NCBI RefSeq assembly: GCF_900162725.1
Contig: NZ_LT799418.1
Span: 2,472,629 to 2,524,848, forward strand
Direction: 5' to 3'
DNA length: 52,220 nucleotides
Source: Parabacteroides sp. Marseille-P3160
GTDB taxonomy: Bacteria; Bacteroidota; Bacteroidia; Bacteroidales; Tannerellaceae
The notes beneath the pieces are model-generated. The model was not told where the DNA came from, did not search any database, and saw only the letters and a program-made list of their open reading frames with translations. Shown one piece after another: positions 26,209 to 36,716 of this stretch. Each line of letters begins with the position of its first letter. Within the stretch, counting starts at the first letter, position 1. Made by a program: the position numbers and the translations under genes.

Positions 26209-27567
26209 ATGAAAAAATTAGCATACACCATTCTTATTTCCGCCGGATTAGCGGTGACTGTGTGCGCACAGGAAAAGGTATGGACGCTGGACAACTGCAT
26301 GCGTTATGCGGTTGAAAACAGTCCGAAAAGCAGGCAACAAAGGTATACGAATGATACTTATAAGGCCGAATACCAGTCGGCTATCGCTTCGTTGTTTCCT
26401 TCAGTCGGCACCTCGGTCGGCGCAGCTTATAACTGGGGACGTTCCATCGATCCGGAGACCAATACCTATTCCAATACTTCTACCTTTAATAATGCTTATT
26501 CGGTGAGCGCCTCCCTGCCGGTTTTCGACGGCGGCGTGCTGATCAATACCTTGCGTTCGGCGCGGGTCAACCGCTCGATCGGGCTGCAGGAGAAACGGAA
26601 AACGGAAGACGATATCGCCCTGAATACCATGCAGGCATTTATTGATGTCCTTTATTATCAGGGAATGGTGAAGCTGGCGGGTGAGAAACTGGCGGAAAGC
26701 AACCGGGCGTTATACAAGGTGCGCCGGCAGGAAGAGTTGGGGCAGAAAAGCAAGGCCGATGTTTCCCAACTCGACGCACAGGTGGCGGCCGACGATTACA
26801 ACCTGACTCACCAACAAAACCTGCACCAGACCGCCCTTCTTTCGTTAAAGAATTATATGAATTTACCTGCAGATCAGACAATCGAGGTGGACACCGTGAT
26901 CCGCGAAGTGGAAGAACTGCTGGTTCCCGAATCGGTAGACGCCATTTATGCACAGGCGGCGGAGACTAATCCGACGGCTGTCAAGGCGGCATTGGATTTG
27001 AAGCAGGCCCGGCTGCAACATCTGATTTACAAAGGATATTCCTTTCCGACCATATCCCTTTCGGCCGGCATATCAACCAATTATTTCCGGATGCTGTCGG
27101 GAGAGAGTGAGGCGCCTGTCTTCAAGGATCAATTTAAAAACAACCGGGGCGAATATCTCTCCTTTACGCTGAATATTCCCCTGTTCGACGGCCTATACCG
27201 CCGGACGAATGTACGCCGGGCGCGCAATCAGGTGCGGATTGCGCAGGAGATGCAGACGGAAACGCTACGCCAATTGCAGACTGCCGTCGAACAAGCTGTC
27301 TTGGATCGCGACGGCTTTGCCAAGGAGGTAATCCAGATGGATAAGCAGGTGAAAGCAAACGAACTGGCTTATCAGATCACTTACCGTAAATTCGAGGAGG
27401 GGGTGATGAGTTCGCTGGACTTGCAGACGAGCGCCAATACATTGCTTTTGTCGCAAGCTAATCTGTTGCAACGCCGGCTGATGTATCTGGTCAAATGTAA
27501 ACTGGTCGATTACTATAAAGGACTTCCTTTGATTGAACCGGTGAATGAAAATAAAAACGTAAATTAA
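26209..27567 (+). CDS. TolC-family outer membrane efflux protein
   Basis: This 452-residue outer-membrane factor has a signal peptide (about 1-20, ending VCAQ) and two OEP repeats. Visible marks are WTLDNCMRYAVENSPKSRQQ at the mature start, GAAYNWGRSIDPETNTY in the first barrel strands, VRRQEELGQKSKADVSQL, and the second repeat YRKFEEGVMSSLDLQTSAN. The GRSIDPETN signature is frequent in Bacteroidetes TolCs that accompany HlyD and FtsX permeases. It is the first gene of the operon and lies just below the sigma-54 promoter. Confidence 0.92.
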   Translation: MKKLAYTILISAGLAVTVCAQEKVWTLDNCMRYAVENSPKSRQQRYTNDTYKAEYQSAIASLFPSVGTSVGAAYNWGRSIDPETNTYSNTSTFNNAYSVSASLPVFDGGVLINTLRSARVNRSIGLQEKRKTEDDIALNTMQAFIDVLYYQGMVKLAGEKLAESNRALYKVRRQEELGQKSKADVSQLDAQVAADDYNLTHQQNLHQTALLSLKNYMNLPADQTIEVDTVIREVEELLVPESVDAIYAQAAETNPTAVKAALDLKQARLQHLIYKGYSFPTISLSAGISTNYFRMLSGESEAPVFKDQFKNNRGEYLSFTLNIPLFDGLYRRTNVRRARNQVRIAQEMQTETLRQLQTAVEQAVLDRDGFAKEVIQMDKQVKANELAYQITYRKFEEGVMSSLDLQTSANTLLLSQANLLQRRLMYLVKCKLVDYYKGLPLIEPVNENKNVN

Positions 27568-27586
27568 TTAAACACAAGAGATAAAG

Positions 27587-28837
27587 ATGGATATTCAATT
27601 AGAAAAAAAGAAGGGGATTCAAAAGAAACATATTCCCTACCTCATCGGCGGCGGCGTATTTCTCCTTTTAGTCCTTTGGATTATCTTCGGAAATCATGCC
27701 TCCACCTTGAAGGTTGAGGCGCGCAACCTGAGCATCGGAAATGTGACAAAGGAGATGTTCAACGATTTTATCCGCGTCGATGGACAGGTACAACCGATCT
27801 CGATCATTCAACTCAGTCCTCAGGAGGGAGGGATCGTTGAAGAGCGATTAGTTGAAGAAGGAGCCACGGTAAAAAAAGGGGATGTGATTGTCCGGTTGAG
27901 CAATTCGAATATGGATCTGCAAATCCTGAATGCGGAAGCCGAACTGGCGGAAAAACAGAACTTCCTCCGGAATACGCAAGTCACTATGGAACAGGATAAA
28001 TTGAATAACCGGACGGAAAAACTACAATTAGATCTGGATGTCACCCGTAAATTCAGAACTTATCAACAACAGGAACAACTATATAAAGAAAATCTGATAG
28101 CGAAAGAAGAATACCTTCAGGCAAAGGAGGATTATGATTTGGCCAAACAAAAACAGCAGTTGGTGATTGAACGTCTACGGCAGGATTCCATCTATCGTTC
28201 CGTACAGATGGATCAGTTGGAAGATAATTTGGACAATATGCGCCGCAATGTACTTTTAATCCGTGAGCGGAAAGAGCATCTGAATATCCGTTCCCAGATT
28301 GACGGCGAACTGGGTCTGTTGGATGTGGTTTTGGGGCAGAACATATCGCAGGGACAAAAAATCGGCCAGATCAACGACTTGTCCGATTTTAAGATCGAAG
28401 CTTTGTTGGATGAGCATTATATCGACCGGGTAAAGTCGGGGCTACCGGCCACGTTCGAACGACAGGGGGCGAATTATCAATTGAAAGTCCGGAAAGTATT
28501 CCCGGAAGTCCGGGACGGCAAGTTCCGTACCGATTTTGTCTTTGTCGGCGAGCGGCCGGGCAATATCCGCAGCGGACAGACCTATTACATCAACCTGGAA
28601 CTGGGGCAACCGACGGAGAGCATTCTGATCCCGCGCGGTACATTCTTCCAGAATACAGGCGGCAACTGGATCTTTGTGCTGGATAAAGACGGCAAAAAAG
28701 CCTATCGGCGTAAAATCAAGATCGGCCGCCAGAATCCGCAATATTATGAAGTGTTAGACGGACTGGAACCGGGCGAACGGGTAATCATATCAGGATATGA
28801 AAGTTACAAGGACAATGAAATATTAATCCTTCAATAA
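27587..28837 (+). CDS. HlyD-family periplasmic adaptor, membrane anchored
   Basis: This adaptor of 416 residues has one N-terminal membrane helix (about 18-36, YLIGGGVFLLLVLWIIFG) after a Lys-rich cytoplasmic end. Then come a lipoyl-like domain (about 60-105, GQVQPISIIQLSPQEGGIVEE), a long coiled-coil hairpin (about 105-240, rich in Gln/Glu/Lys), the second lipoyl half and a C-terminal beta-barrel and membrane-proximal domain. It starts 19 bp after tolC and ends 7 bp before the first FtsX permease. It would link the MacB-like permeases to TolC. Confidence 0.92.
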   Translation: MDIQLEKKKGIQKKHIPYLIGGGVFLLLVLWIIFGNHASTLKVEARNLSIGNVTKEMFNDFIRVDGQVQPISIIQLSPQEGGIVEERLVEEGATVKKGDVIVRLSNSNMDLQILNAEAELAEKQNFLRNTQVTMEQDKLNNRTEKLQLDLDVTRKFRTYQQQEQLYKENLIAKEEYLQAKEDYDLAKQKQQLVIERLRQDSIYRSVQMDQLEDNLDNMRRNVLLIRERKEHLNIRSQIDGELGLLDVVLGQNISQGQKIGQINDLSDFKIEALLDEHYIDRVKSGLPATFERQGANYQLKVRKVFPEVRDGKFRTDFVFVGERPGNIRSGQTYYINLELGQPTESILIPRGTFFQNTGGNWIFVLDKDGKKAYRRKIKIGRQNPQYYEVLDGLEPGERVIISGYESYKDNEILILQ

Positions 28838-28844
28838 AGATATT

Positions 28845-31178
28845 ATGAATATTTTCCGGTTATATAAGAAAACAAGTCTTTTTTTATGGATAAACATTAT
28901 CGGTTTATCTATTGGATTGGCTGTTTCAATCTTATTGATCCTGTTTGTCGTTAACGAACTGAGCTATGATAAACATATACCTAATAATGAACGCATTGTC
29001 CGTTTAATGACCAGCGACTTTTTCTTGAATAATGGTTCCGGTTATCTGCCGATTAATTTAAGGGGAGCCTATACGCAGCTTCCGGAGAAGGTGCCCGGAG
29101 TGGAAGCTGCCGTACAGCTTTATAATATGGGGACGGAGGAATTTATAAATGGTACTGAACATTATACAAATATCCGTTTCTTTATGGCGGATGCCGACTA
29201 TTTCGATGTGTTTAGAATGAAGTTTGTCGAGGGAACTCCGCGGACGGCATTGGCCGACCTGCGTTCGATCGTGCTGACCGAAGAAAAGGCAAAGGCGATG
29301 TTTGGTGACGTGCATGAGGCGATGGGTAAGGAATTGCGTACGGAAAGCGATACTTTTGTGGTGTCGGCTGTTGTCAAGGCCTATCCGTATAATACACACC
29401 TCACTTTTGATGCCTTGGCTAACATAAAAAAAATGGATTGGATTAATAATGCCGGATTGGAATTTTATACCTATTACCTTATTCGTCCCAATGTTTCACT
29501 GGACGAGACCAGGGCTGCGATAGAAAAGGAGTATGCCGCCCTTATCGAACCTTTCGGAAAACAATTTAATGCAGTAATAACCGGCAAGACCGAGATACTG
29601 ACCGACATTTATCTTAAATCCGAAGCCGGAAATCCTTGGGGCAAATCGAGTAGCATGCATTTTGTCTGGCTGCTAACGACGCTTGCCATCTTTATTCTGA
29701 TACTTGCCGTTACGAATTTTATTAATCTGTTTATGGCCCAAAGCGAAACCCGTATGAAAGAAATCGGCATACGTAAAACCTCCGGGGCGCAGGTGACGGA
29801 TATTGTCCGGCAGTTTTTCTCAGAAATAACCCTTGTTGTCGCGATTGCCTTTGTAGTAGGTTTCTTACTTGCTGCGGTATTAGCGCCTTATTTTTCGGAA
29901 TTAATAAACCGGGAGATTGAGATGAAACAACTTCTTAATCCGTTATTCATTCTCGGAGGTCTCGTTTTATTTATTCTTACCATTGTTTTGTCAGCGTTTT
30001 ATCCATCGTTTTACCTGAGTCATTTTAACCCGTTAGCCATACTGCATAAGCAAGTGCGTTTTTCAAAGCGTAGGCTGAATGTGATCGTAGTGGTGCTTCA
30101 GTCGTTTATTTCCATTATCCTGATCTCTTTTATTCTGATCATTTACCAGCAAATTGCGCATTTGCAGCATTTACCTTTAGGATATTCGCCGGAGAATGTG
30201 GTGACTGTTTATGGAAACAATAAGATCGCCAGGAGTTATTCTGCTGTAAAACAGGAATTGCTTGCAAATCCGGATATCAAAATGGTCAGCGGAGCGCATC
30301 ACCAGATCGGCGGGGGCTGTAGCGGGCAAGGCATCAAAAAGTTCGAAACGGACGAAGCGACGCTGGCGATCAATGAGTACCGCATACTTCCCGGGCTTTG
30401 CGAATTGATGGGATTCCAATTGGCTGAAGGAGCATTTTATAAAGAGACGACGCACGATAGCATACGCCAATTGATATTGAATGAGGCCGCTGTCAAGAAA
30501 CTGGAACTGGAACCGCCTGTAGTCGGCAAAACGATTTACTATAGAGGTAGAATAGAGATAATAGGGGTCGTAAAAGATTTTTATTATGGGAACCCGCTCA
30601 ATAAGATCGAACCTCTTATTTTGTCGAGGGTAAGTTATCCGTCTTTAATCTACATAAAAATAAGTGATAGGCTGAGTCGGATGGAAGCGGAGCGGTATAT
30701 ACAGGGAGTCTTTCGTAAATTCGATCCGGACTTTACAGTCAATTCCGTTTGGAGCGAAGATGTTTACGCGAATAAGTTTAAAGAACTAAAGATTTATGTA
30801 AAGATCATACTGATCGCTTCCCTGCTTTCCGTCTTTATTGCGATGATGGGATTGATGGCTATGCACTTGTATGCTACGATACGCCGTACAAAGGAAATCG
30901 GCCTGAGGCGCATTAACGGAGCCACTCGCAGCGATGTCTTCAGGTTACTTTCGGTAGACGTGATTAAATGGGTTGTCTTTGCCGGTATTCTGGCCGCTCC
31001 GGTTACCTATCTTATCGCGCACGAATTGTTCAAATCGTATGATAATGTGATTAATTTAAACTGGACCATTTTTGTAGTGCCTGTACTCATTCAGGGGATA
31101 ACAGCTGTACTGGCAACCTCCGGTGTGACACTGAGAGCCTTGTCCGTGAATCCGGTGGATGTATTAAAACAAGATTGA
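28845..31178 (+). CDS. FtsX/MacB-type ABC permease, copy 1 of 5
   Basis: This 777-residue permease has the double-length Bacteroidetes form: membrane helix about 15-37, a MacB-type periplasmic core, three helices about 285-400 (with ETRMKEIGIRKTSGAQ after the first), a further helix about 425-447, a second periplasmic core, and three closing helices about 665-770 (with RRTKEIGLRRINGATRSDVFRL). The KEIGxRK/R motifs are the typical FtsX coupling loops. It has no fused ATPase, so it depends on the separate ATPase at 33593. It lies 4 bp from the next permease. Confidence 0.9.
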   Translation: MNIFRLYKKTSLFLWINIIGLSIGLAVSILLILFVVNELSYDKHIPNNERIVRLMTSDFFLNNGSGYLPINLRGAYTQLPEKVPGVEAAVQLYNMGTEEFINGTEHYTNIRFFMADADYFDVFRMKFVEGTPRTALADLRSIVLTEEKAKAMFGDVHEAMGKELRTESDTFVVSAVVKAYPYNTHLTFDALANIKKMDWINNAGLEFYTYYLIRPNVSLDETRAAIEKEYAALIEPFGKQFNAVITGKTEILTDIYLKSEAGNPWGKSSSMHFVWLLTTLAIFILILAVTNFINLFMAQSETRMKEIGIRKTSGAQVTDIVRQFFSEITLVVAIAFVVGFLLAAVLAPYFSELINREIEMKQLLNPLFILGGLVLFILTIVLSAFYPSFYLSHFNPLAILHKQVRFSKRRLNVIVVVLQSFISIILISFILIIYQQIAHLQHLPLGYSPENVVTVYGNNKIARSYSAVKQELLANPDIKMVSGAHHQIGGGCSGQGIKKFETDEATLAINEYRILPGLCELMGFQLAEGAFYKETTHDSIRQLILNEAAVKKLELEPPVVGKTIYYRGRIEIIGVVKDFYYGNPLNKIEPLILSRVSYPSLIYIKISDRLSRMEAERYIQGVFRKFDPDFTVNSVWSEDVYANKFKELKIYVKIILIASLLSVFIAMMGLMAMHLYATIRRTKEIGLRRINGATRSDVFRLLSVDVIKWVVFAGILAAPVTYLIAHELFKSYDNVINLNWTIFVVPVLIQGITAVLATSGVTLRALSVNPVDVLKQD

Positions 31179-31182
31179 AACG

Positions 31183-33555
31183 ATGAAAAAAGATTTTATA
31201 TTGGCTTTCCGTTCCCTCTTCAAGAAAGGGAGACATAACGGTATCAAAATTCAATCGCTGGCAGTCGGCTTAGCTTTAGGGCTGGTATTGATTGCCAAGG
31301 TTTATTTCGAACAAACTTATGACAATTTTTACCCCGATGGTGATCGAGTCTATATGATTCAATCCAATATTAATCGGGAAAATGATCCTCCCAAAGAATA
31401 CGGGCAAGTGTCCGGAGCGATCGCTCCGGGAATGAAAACAGATATCCCGGAGGTAGAAGCGGCTACACGCTTTACTACTTTTGTAGAAGAGGATGCTGTT
31501 TTCTATACGATAGACAAGAAAAAATATACGGCCGATTTTATTATGGCGGATGAACATTTTTTTGAGGTTTTGCCTCGTCCGATGCAAATAGGAAATGCCG
31601 GGGAAGTACTGTCCCGCCCGCTGTATGCCTTGATTTCTACCTCTATAGCCCAAAAGATGGGAGGCGCGGCGAATATAATAGGGCAAACGATACAGTTGGA
31701 CAATTATCCGGGAAAAGTGATTACAATCGGAGGAGTTTTTGAGGATGTTCCTGAAAATTCCCATATTCATTACGATGTGGTTCTTTCGCTGGCTTCGATC
31801 GAGAACTTTTTCTGGGATGGCCGGGATAACTGGGTAGGTAATGATCGTTACAAAGGGTTTGTGAAATTGTTACCCGGTGTAACACCTGAAAAAATTGCCC
31901 CGGCAATCCGTCAGATGCAGGAACGGCATCAGCCGATGGAGGAAATCAAGAAAGCGGGAATAGAACTTAGTTATTCGCTCTTGCCGTTGGAGAAGTTGCA
32001 TTCGAATGATCCGGGGACAAAGCGGATGTCCGTTTTATTGTCTTTGCTTGCTTTTGCTTTGTTGTTTACGGCCGTGATGAATTATGTCCTTGTGGTGATT
32101 TCCACCTTGGTGAGTCGTTCCAAGGAAATGGCCGTTTATAAATGTTACGGCGCTTCGGAAAAGGAAATTCGTTCGCTGATGCTGTCGGAAACGAGCGTGC
32201 ATTTGTTGTTATCGTTGCTGGCGGCCGGATTTTTAATTTTTCTTTTTCAGTCGACTATTAAGAAAATGGTGGGGGCGTCGGTTACCGCTTTATTCACCCC
32301 TGATTCGGCTCTGTTGCTTGCCGGCATCTGTTTGTTGGTTTATCTGGTGGCCGGATTGGTACCCGCCCATTTGTTTTCCCGGATTCCGGTAGCTGCCGCT
32401 TTCCGGACATTGAAGGAATCCCGCCGGAACTGGAAGCTCGGTTTGCTTTTTATCCAGTTTGTGGCGACGACTTTTCTGGTGACTTTGCTGGTTATCATCG
32501 GACGTCAATACCAGATGATGATTCACGATGACCCGGGGTATAATTACGAGAATCTGCTGTATTGTGATCTAAGTGGTACAAAAGCGGAAGACCGGACGCG
32601 GGTGATGGAGGAACTTCGGCGGAATCCGAAGGTAAAAGCGGTAGCCAGTTGTTGGGAGCTGCCTTTTACACATATGTCGGGAAATAATGTCTCTGTTCCC
32701 GGAAACGATCGCGAGCTGTTTAATTATGCGGACATGTATTATGCCGATGGCGACTATTTGCCTTTGATGGAAATACCGATCGTGGAAGGAAACGGATTCA
32801 ATAACGAGACTTCTACCGAAGAGCAGGTTTTGGTTAGTCAGGCTTTTGCCGAAAAAGTTTGTCAATTAGTGAATTGGAAAGACGGTATTGTCGGCAAAAC
32901 CATCATTATGAGCGAACATGGCAGTATGACAGTCGCCGGAGTTTATCGCGATATTCAGATCTCTTCCCTGGCTGACGCCGATCCTCGTCCGACCGCCTTA
33001 TTCTTTACCAAGGAACCGGCGTTTAATATCCTGGTCAAATTACAGGAGATCACTCCGGAGTTGATCCGGGAGGTGACAGAGACGTTCGGGAAAGTGTTGC
33101 CGGATAAAGATATTGTAGTTACACCTTATAAAACGGAGATGATCAATCTTTACGAAGGAGCGCGTAAATTTCAGGATGCCGTGATGATCGGAGGGATAGC
33201 AACCTTGATTATCTCCCTGATCGGTTTGATAGGATATACTAACGACGAAATCAATCGTCGACGGAAAGAGATTGCGATTCGCCGGGTGAATGGCGCAACA
33301 ATACAAAAAATTCTGCGTCTGTTTATAATCGACATCATCCGTATTGCCATTCCGGCCGTGATACTTGGAGGAGTAGGGGCTTACTTTACGGCAGTCAAAT
33401 GGCAGGAGCAGTTTGCCGAAAAAAGTGAACTGACGCCTTTTCTTTTTATCGCTTGTGCAGTGGCGGTTGTCGCCCTTGTCTTGTCGGTCGTCAGTCTGGA
33501 TTGTTACCGGGCGGCCAACCAGAATCCGGTGGAGAGTTTGAAAGCGAATGAATAA
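31183..33555 (+). CDS. FtsX/MacB-type ABC permease, copy 2 of 5
   Basis: This permease of 790 residues shows the same eight-helix, two-core layout. The N-terminal helix is about 26-44. The first FtsX block (about 285-405) carries RSKEMAVYKCYGASEKEIRSL, slightly off the usual EIGIRK pattern. The second block (about 660-780) carries RRRKEIAIRRVNGATIQKIL. It is clearly diverged from copies 3 and 4 and is followed after 37 bp by the ATPase gene. Probably pairs with copy 1, judged only from position. Confidence 0.9.
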   Translation: MKKDFILAFRSLFKKGRHNGIKIQSLAVGLALGLVLIAKVYFEQTYDNFYPDGDRVYMIQSNINRENDPPKEYGQVSGAIAPGMKTDIPEVEAATRFTTFVEEDAVFYTIDKKKYTADFIMADEHFFEVLPRPMQIGNAGEVLSRPLYALISTSIAQKMGGAANIIGQTIQLDNYPGKVITIGGVFEDVPENSHIHYDVVLSLASIENFFWDGRDNWVGNDRYKGFVKLLPGVTPEKIAPAIRQMQERHQPMEEIKKAGIELSYSLLPLEKLHSNDPGTKRMSVLLSLLAFALLFTAVMNYVLVVISTLVSRSKEMAVYKCYGASEKEIRSLMLSETSVHLLLSLLAAGFLIFLFQSTIKKMVGASVTALFTPDSALLLAGICLLVYLVAGLVPAHLFSRIPVAAAFRTLKESRRNWKLGLLFIQFVATTFLVTLLVIIGRQYQMMIHDDPGYNYENLLYCDLSGTKAEDRTRVMEELRRNPKVKAVASCWELPFTHMSGNNVSVPGNDRELFNYADMYYADGDYLPLMEIPIVEGNGFNNETSTEEQVLVSQAFAEKVCQLVNWKDGIVGKTIIMSEHGSMTVAGVYRDIQISSLADADPRPTALFFTKEPAFNILVKLQEITPELIREVTETFGKVLPDKDIVVTPYKTEMINLYEGARKFQDAVMIGGIATLIISLIGLIGYTNDEINRRRKEIAIRRVNGATIQKILRLFIIDIIRIAIPAVILGGVGAYFTAVKWQEQFAEKSELTPFLFIACAVAVVALVLSVVSLDCYRAANQNPVESLKANE

Positions 33556-33592
33556 ACAAAATGAATAAGTAACAAATTAAATAACGAGAGTC

Positions 33593-34273
33593 ATGATTAA
33601 AATTGAAGGATTAAGTAAGTTTTTCCGTACCGAAGAAGTGGAAACGATCGCATTGAACAAGGTGTCGATGGAAGTGAAAAACGGCGAGTTTGTGGCCATC
33701 ATGGGGCCGTCCGGTTGCGGTAAATCAACCCTGTTGAATATATTGGGGTTATTGGACAATCCGACGGCCGGTGATTATTATCTGGACGAGAAGGAAGTAG
33801 GGCATCTGAAAGAAAAAGAGAGGACACAGGTGCGCAAAGGAAATATCGGCTTTGTCTTCCAGAGTTTCAACCTGATCGACGAGTTGAATGTCTTTGAAAA
33901 TGTCGAACTGCCACTTACCTATTTGAACATCAAAGCGTCGGAACGGAAAGAGAAGGTTCATCAAATCCTGAAACGGATGAATATCAGCCATCGGGAGAAG
34001 CATTTTCCGCAACAGTTATCCGGAGGTCAGCAACAACGGGTGGCGATCTGCCGTGCCATTGTCTCCAATCCGAAAATGATTCTGGCAGATGAGCCGACCG
34101 GTAACCTGGACAGCAAGAACGGTGCCGAAGTGATGTCTTTATTAACGGAATTGAATAAAGAGGGAACGACGATCGTGATGGTTACACACTCCAAACATGA
34201 CGCTTCGTTTGCCCATCGTGTCGTCAATCTGTTCGACGGGCAGATTGTAACCTCCGTAAGCGAGTTCATTTGA
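33593..34273 (+). CDS. ABC transporter ATP-binding protein, LolD/MacB type
   Basis: This 226-residue ATPase of the MacB/LolD/FtsE group is the only ATPase in the operon. All motifs are intact: Walker A GPSGCGKST (about 38-46), Q-loop GFVFQSFNLIDELNVFENV (about 86-104), signature LSGGQQQR (about 142-149), Walker B MILADEPTGNLDS (about 161-173) and H-loop VTHSKHDA. It drives mechanotransmission-type permeases that move lipoproteins or export substrates from the periplasmic side. It sits in the middle of five permease genes and presumably serves all of them. Confidence 0.95.
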   Translation: MIKIEGLSKFFRTEEVETIALNKVSMEVKNGEFVAIMGPSGCGKSTLLNILGLLDNPTAGDYYLDEKEVGHLKEKERTQVRKGNIGFVFQSFNLIDELNVFENVELPLTYLNIKASERKEKVHQILKRMNISHREKHFPQQLSGGQQQRVAICRAIVSNPKMILADEPTGNLDSKNGAEVMSLLTELNKEGTTIVMVTHSKHDASFAHRVVNLFDGQIVTSVSEFI

Positions 34274-34306
34274 GAATTGCAGATTACACACTTTTAGTAA
34301 TGACCG

Positions 34307-34340
34307 ACTTTCCACCTGTGAAGGCCGAAAGTTATTTTTA
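34307..34340 (+). terminator. Weak hairpin between ATPase and third permease
   Basis: A 6-bp stem ACTTTC / GAAAGT (34307-34312, 34327-34332) with a 14-nt loop is followed by TATTTTTA in the 79-bp gap, the widest gap inside this operon. It could attenuate transcription into the last three permease genes. Confidence 0.35.
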
Positions 34341-34352
34341 ACAAGTATTCAG

Positions 34353-36704
34353 ATGAAAACAATTATACGGAATTTTTTTAGTGTACTACGTCGCTTCAAG
34401 TTGGCGACCGTATTGAATCTATTGGGACTGTCTGTCGCTTTCGCGGCATTCATGATTATCCTGATGCAAGTCGATTATGACCGGGATTTCGACCGTTTCC
34501 ATAAGGATGCAGACTGCATTTACCGGGTGGAGTTTGGCTATGAAGGTAGCTATCAGGCGGTCATCTCCCGTCCGTTCGCTGATGCGTTTACAAAATCCTC
34601 TCCGCATATCAAGGCGGGAGCTATATTGAATCCTTTTTCCAATGATCTGTTTTTTTCGGTTGAACGGCAAGGCACTAAATTTAATTACAGGGAACTCTAC
34701 AGGCAGATGACTCCCTCCGTTATCGATATCTTTGATTTTAAGATGGAGGGAGGTACGGCTAAATCATTGGAAGAGCCTAAAACGGTACTTATACCGGCCA
34801 GTTTATCACAAAAACTATTCGGAACGGAGCCGGCGGTCGGCAAATTATTAATGCTGGAGAAAGGAAATCTGAAAGTAGGGGGTGTTTATACTGACTTCCC
34901 TATAAATTCTTCCATTGAAAATACAATTATTGAAAGCATTGATCCCAAGGAAAATGTACAGAACTGGGGAAATTGGAATTATCATTTTTTCATTAAAACT
35001 GATTCCGGGGCATTACCCGCCGAGTTGATTGCTAATTTTAAAAAGAATTTTGACCCCAAACAACTTTTAGGGGAAAAAGGAAGTTGGGAGATCTCGGATA
35101 CCGGTCCGCGCCTGACTCCTTTGACGGAATTGCATTATACGACGGATGTAACATATGACGGTACGCCGAAGTCGAGCCGGCAGACGGTGGCCGTACTTTT
35201 TGCTATTTCTATTATTATCCTGATAATAGGAGGAATTAATTTTACCAACTTTACTATGGCGTTGACTCCGATGCGTATCAAAAGCATCAACACGCAAAAG
35301 GTATTGGGCAGTGCCGATTCCACCTTGCGGTTAGCTCTTTTGGGGGAAGCGGTGGCGATTAGTGTGGTCGCTTATCTGTTTTCTCTCGGGATCGTCTATT
35401 TCTCATCACTCTCTCCTATAGCCGGTTTGGTGGATGCCGACATATCCTTGTCCGCTCATCCGTTCTTAGCCGGTGCGACCGGCGTATTGTCTCTCTTCGT
35501 CGGATTCCTGGCAGGATTATATCCTTCTTACTACATTACTTCTTTCCAGCCGGCTCTGGTGTTGAAAGGCAGCTTCGGCTTGACACCGAAAGGAAAACAA
35601 ATGAGAAATACATTAATCGGCATTCAGTTCTTCGCTTCTTTCGCCCTGATTATCGGAGCCCTGTTCATGTATCTCCAGAATCATTATATGCAGCATACGT
35701 CGTTAGGATACGATAAAGACGCACTTGTTATTACGGACCTGAATAGCAAGGTGCTGAAAAGTAAAGACGCCTTTTCGAATCAATTAAAATCGTTTTCCGG
35801 CATCGACGGAGTTACTTACGGGGAGCAATTGCTTTCCAGCGCAGACCAATATATGGGTTGGGGGCGAAGGTATAGAGATAAGGATATCAATTTCCAGTGC
35901 TTGCCGGTAGATCCTAATTTTCTGACTGTATTGGGAATACCGGTGATTGAAGGCCGTAATTTCCGGGAGGAAGATAAACTTTCCCGGCAGGGGGCTTTTA
36001 TCTTTAACGAAACGGCGAAGAAGAAATACGAACTGGTTGTGGGAGAGTCTATTGACAGCATGTTGATTGCCGGCGTTATGCCGGATGTCAAATTCGCTTC
36101 TTTCCGCACGGAAGTCACGCCTATGGCTTTTTATGTCTGGGGTACGCAGAATTGGGGATCTCAACCTCACTATGCCTATATCAGAGTAAAAGCGGGCAGT
36201 GATTTATATGCTGCAATGGCACATGTAAAGGCAACGCTTACAACTATCGATCCGGAATATACTTTCCTTGTCCGTTTCTATGATGAAGTGTTGAACAATA
36301 CGTATGTGAAAGAAGGAAAATTGACTTCCCAGATCACTCTTTTCAGTCTGGTGGCCATCTTTATTTCCATCGTCGGCGTCTTCGGACTCGTTGTCTTCGA
36401 AAGCCAGTACCGGAGGAAAGAAATTGGCATCCGGAAAGTGTTGGGTTCGACGACCCGGCAAATCCTCCTGATGTTTTGCAAGCGGTATCTTGTTATTCTT
36501 ATGATTTGTTTTGTAATAGCCGCCCCGGTAGCCTACTATGCCGTCCGTCGCTGGCTGGAAAGTTTTGCGTATAAGACGCCGCTATATGCTTGGGTCTTTG
36601 TCCTTGCTTTTCTGCTTGTCGCCCTCATTACCGTAGCCACTGTCTCTTTCCAAAGCTGGCGGACAGCCAATGAGAACCCTGTGAACAGTATTAAAACGGA
36701 ATAA
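34353..36704 (+). CDS. FtsX/MacB-type ABC permease, copy 3 of 5 (tandem duplicate)
   Basis: This 783-residue permease has helix 1 about 18-38, the first FtsX block about 285-405 with LTPMRIKSINTQKVLGSADS, a helix about 425-445, the second periplasmic core, and the last block about 660-775 with YRRKEIGIRKVLGSTTRQIL. It closely matches the next gene over its whole length (by eye about two thirds identical, with long identical stretches such as the DAFTKSSPHIKAGAI segment). A recent tandem duplication is therefore inferred. The coupling loop KSINTQKVLG in the first block is shared only by these two copies. Confidence 0.9.
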   Translation: MKTIIRNFFSVLRRFKLATVLNLLGLSVAFAAFMIILMQVDYDRDFDRFHKDADCIYRVEFGYEGSYQAVISRPFADAFTKSSPHIKAGAILNPFSNDLFFSVERQGTKFNYRELYRQMTPSVIDIFDFKMEGGTAKSLEEPKTVLIPASLSQKLFGTEPAVGKLLMLEKGNLKVGGVYTDFPINSSIENTIIESIDPKENVQNWGNWNYHFFIKTDSGALPAELIANFKKNFDPKQLLGEKGSWEISDTGPRLTPLTELHYTTDVTYDGTPKSSRQTVAVLFAISIIILIIGGINFTNFTMALTPMRIKSINTQKVLGSADSTLRLALLGEAVAISVVAYLFSLGIVYFSSLSPIAGLVDADISLSAHPFLAGATGVLSLFVGFLAGLYPSYYITSFQPALVLKGSFGLTPKGKQMRNTLIGIQFFASFALIIGALFMYLQNHYMQHTSLGYDKDALVITDLNSKVLKSKDAFSNQLKSFSGIDGVTYGEQLLSSADQYMGWGRRYRDKDINFQCLPVDPNFLTVLGIPVIEGRNFREEDKLSRQGAFIFNETAKKKYELVVGESIDSMLIAGVMPDVKFASFRTEVTPMAFYVWGTQNWGSQPHYAYIRVKAGSDLYAAMAHVKATLTTIDPEYTFLVRFYDEVLNNTYVKEGKLTSQITLFSLVAIFISIVGVFGLVVFESQYRRKEIGIRKVLGSTTRQILLMFCKRYLVILMICFVIAAPVAYYAVRRWLESFAYKTPLYAWVFVLAFLLVALITVATVSFQSWRTANENPVNSIKTE

Positions 36705-36716
36705 AAAGAATTTCAA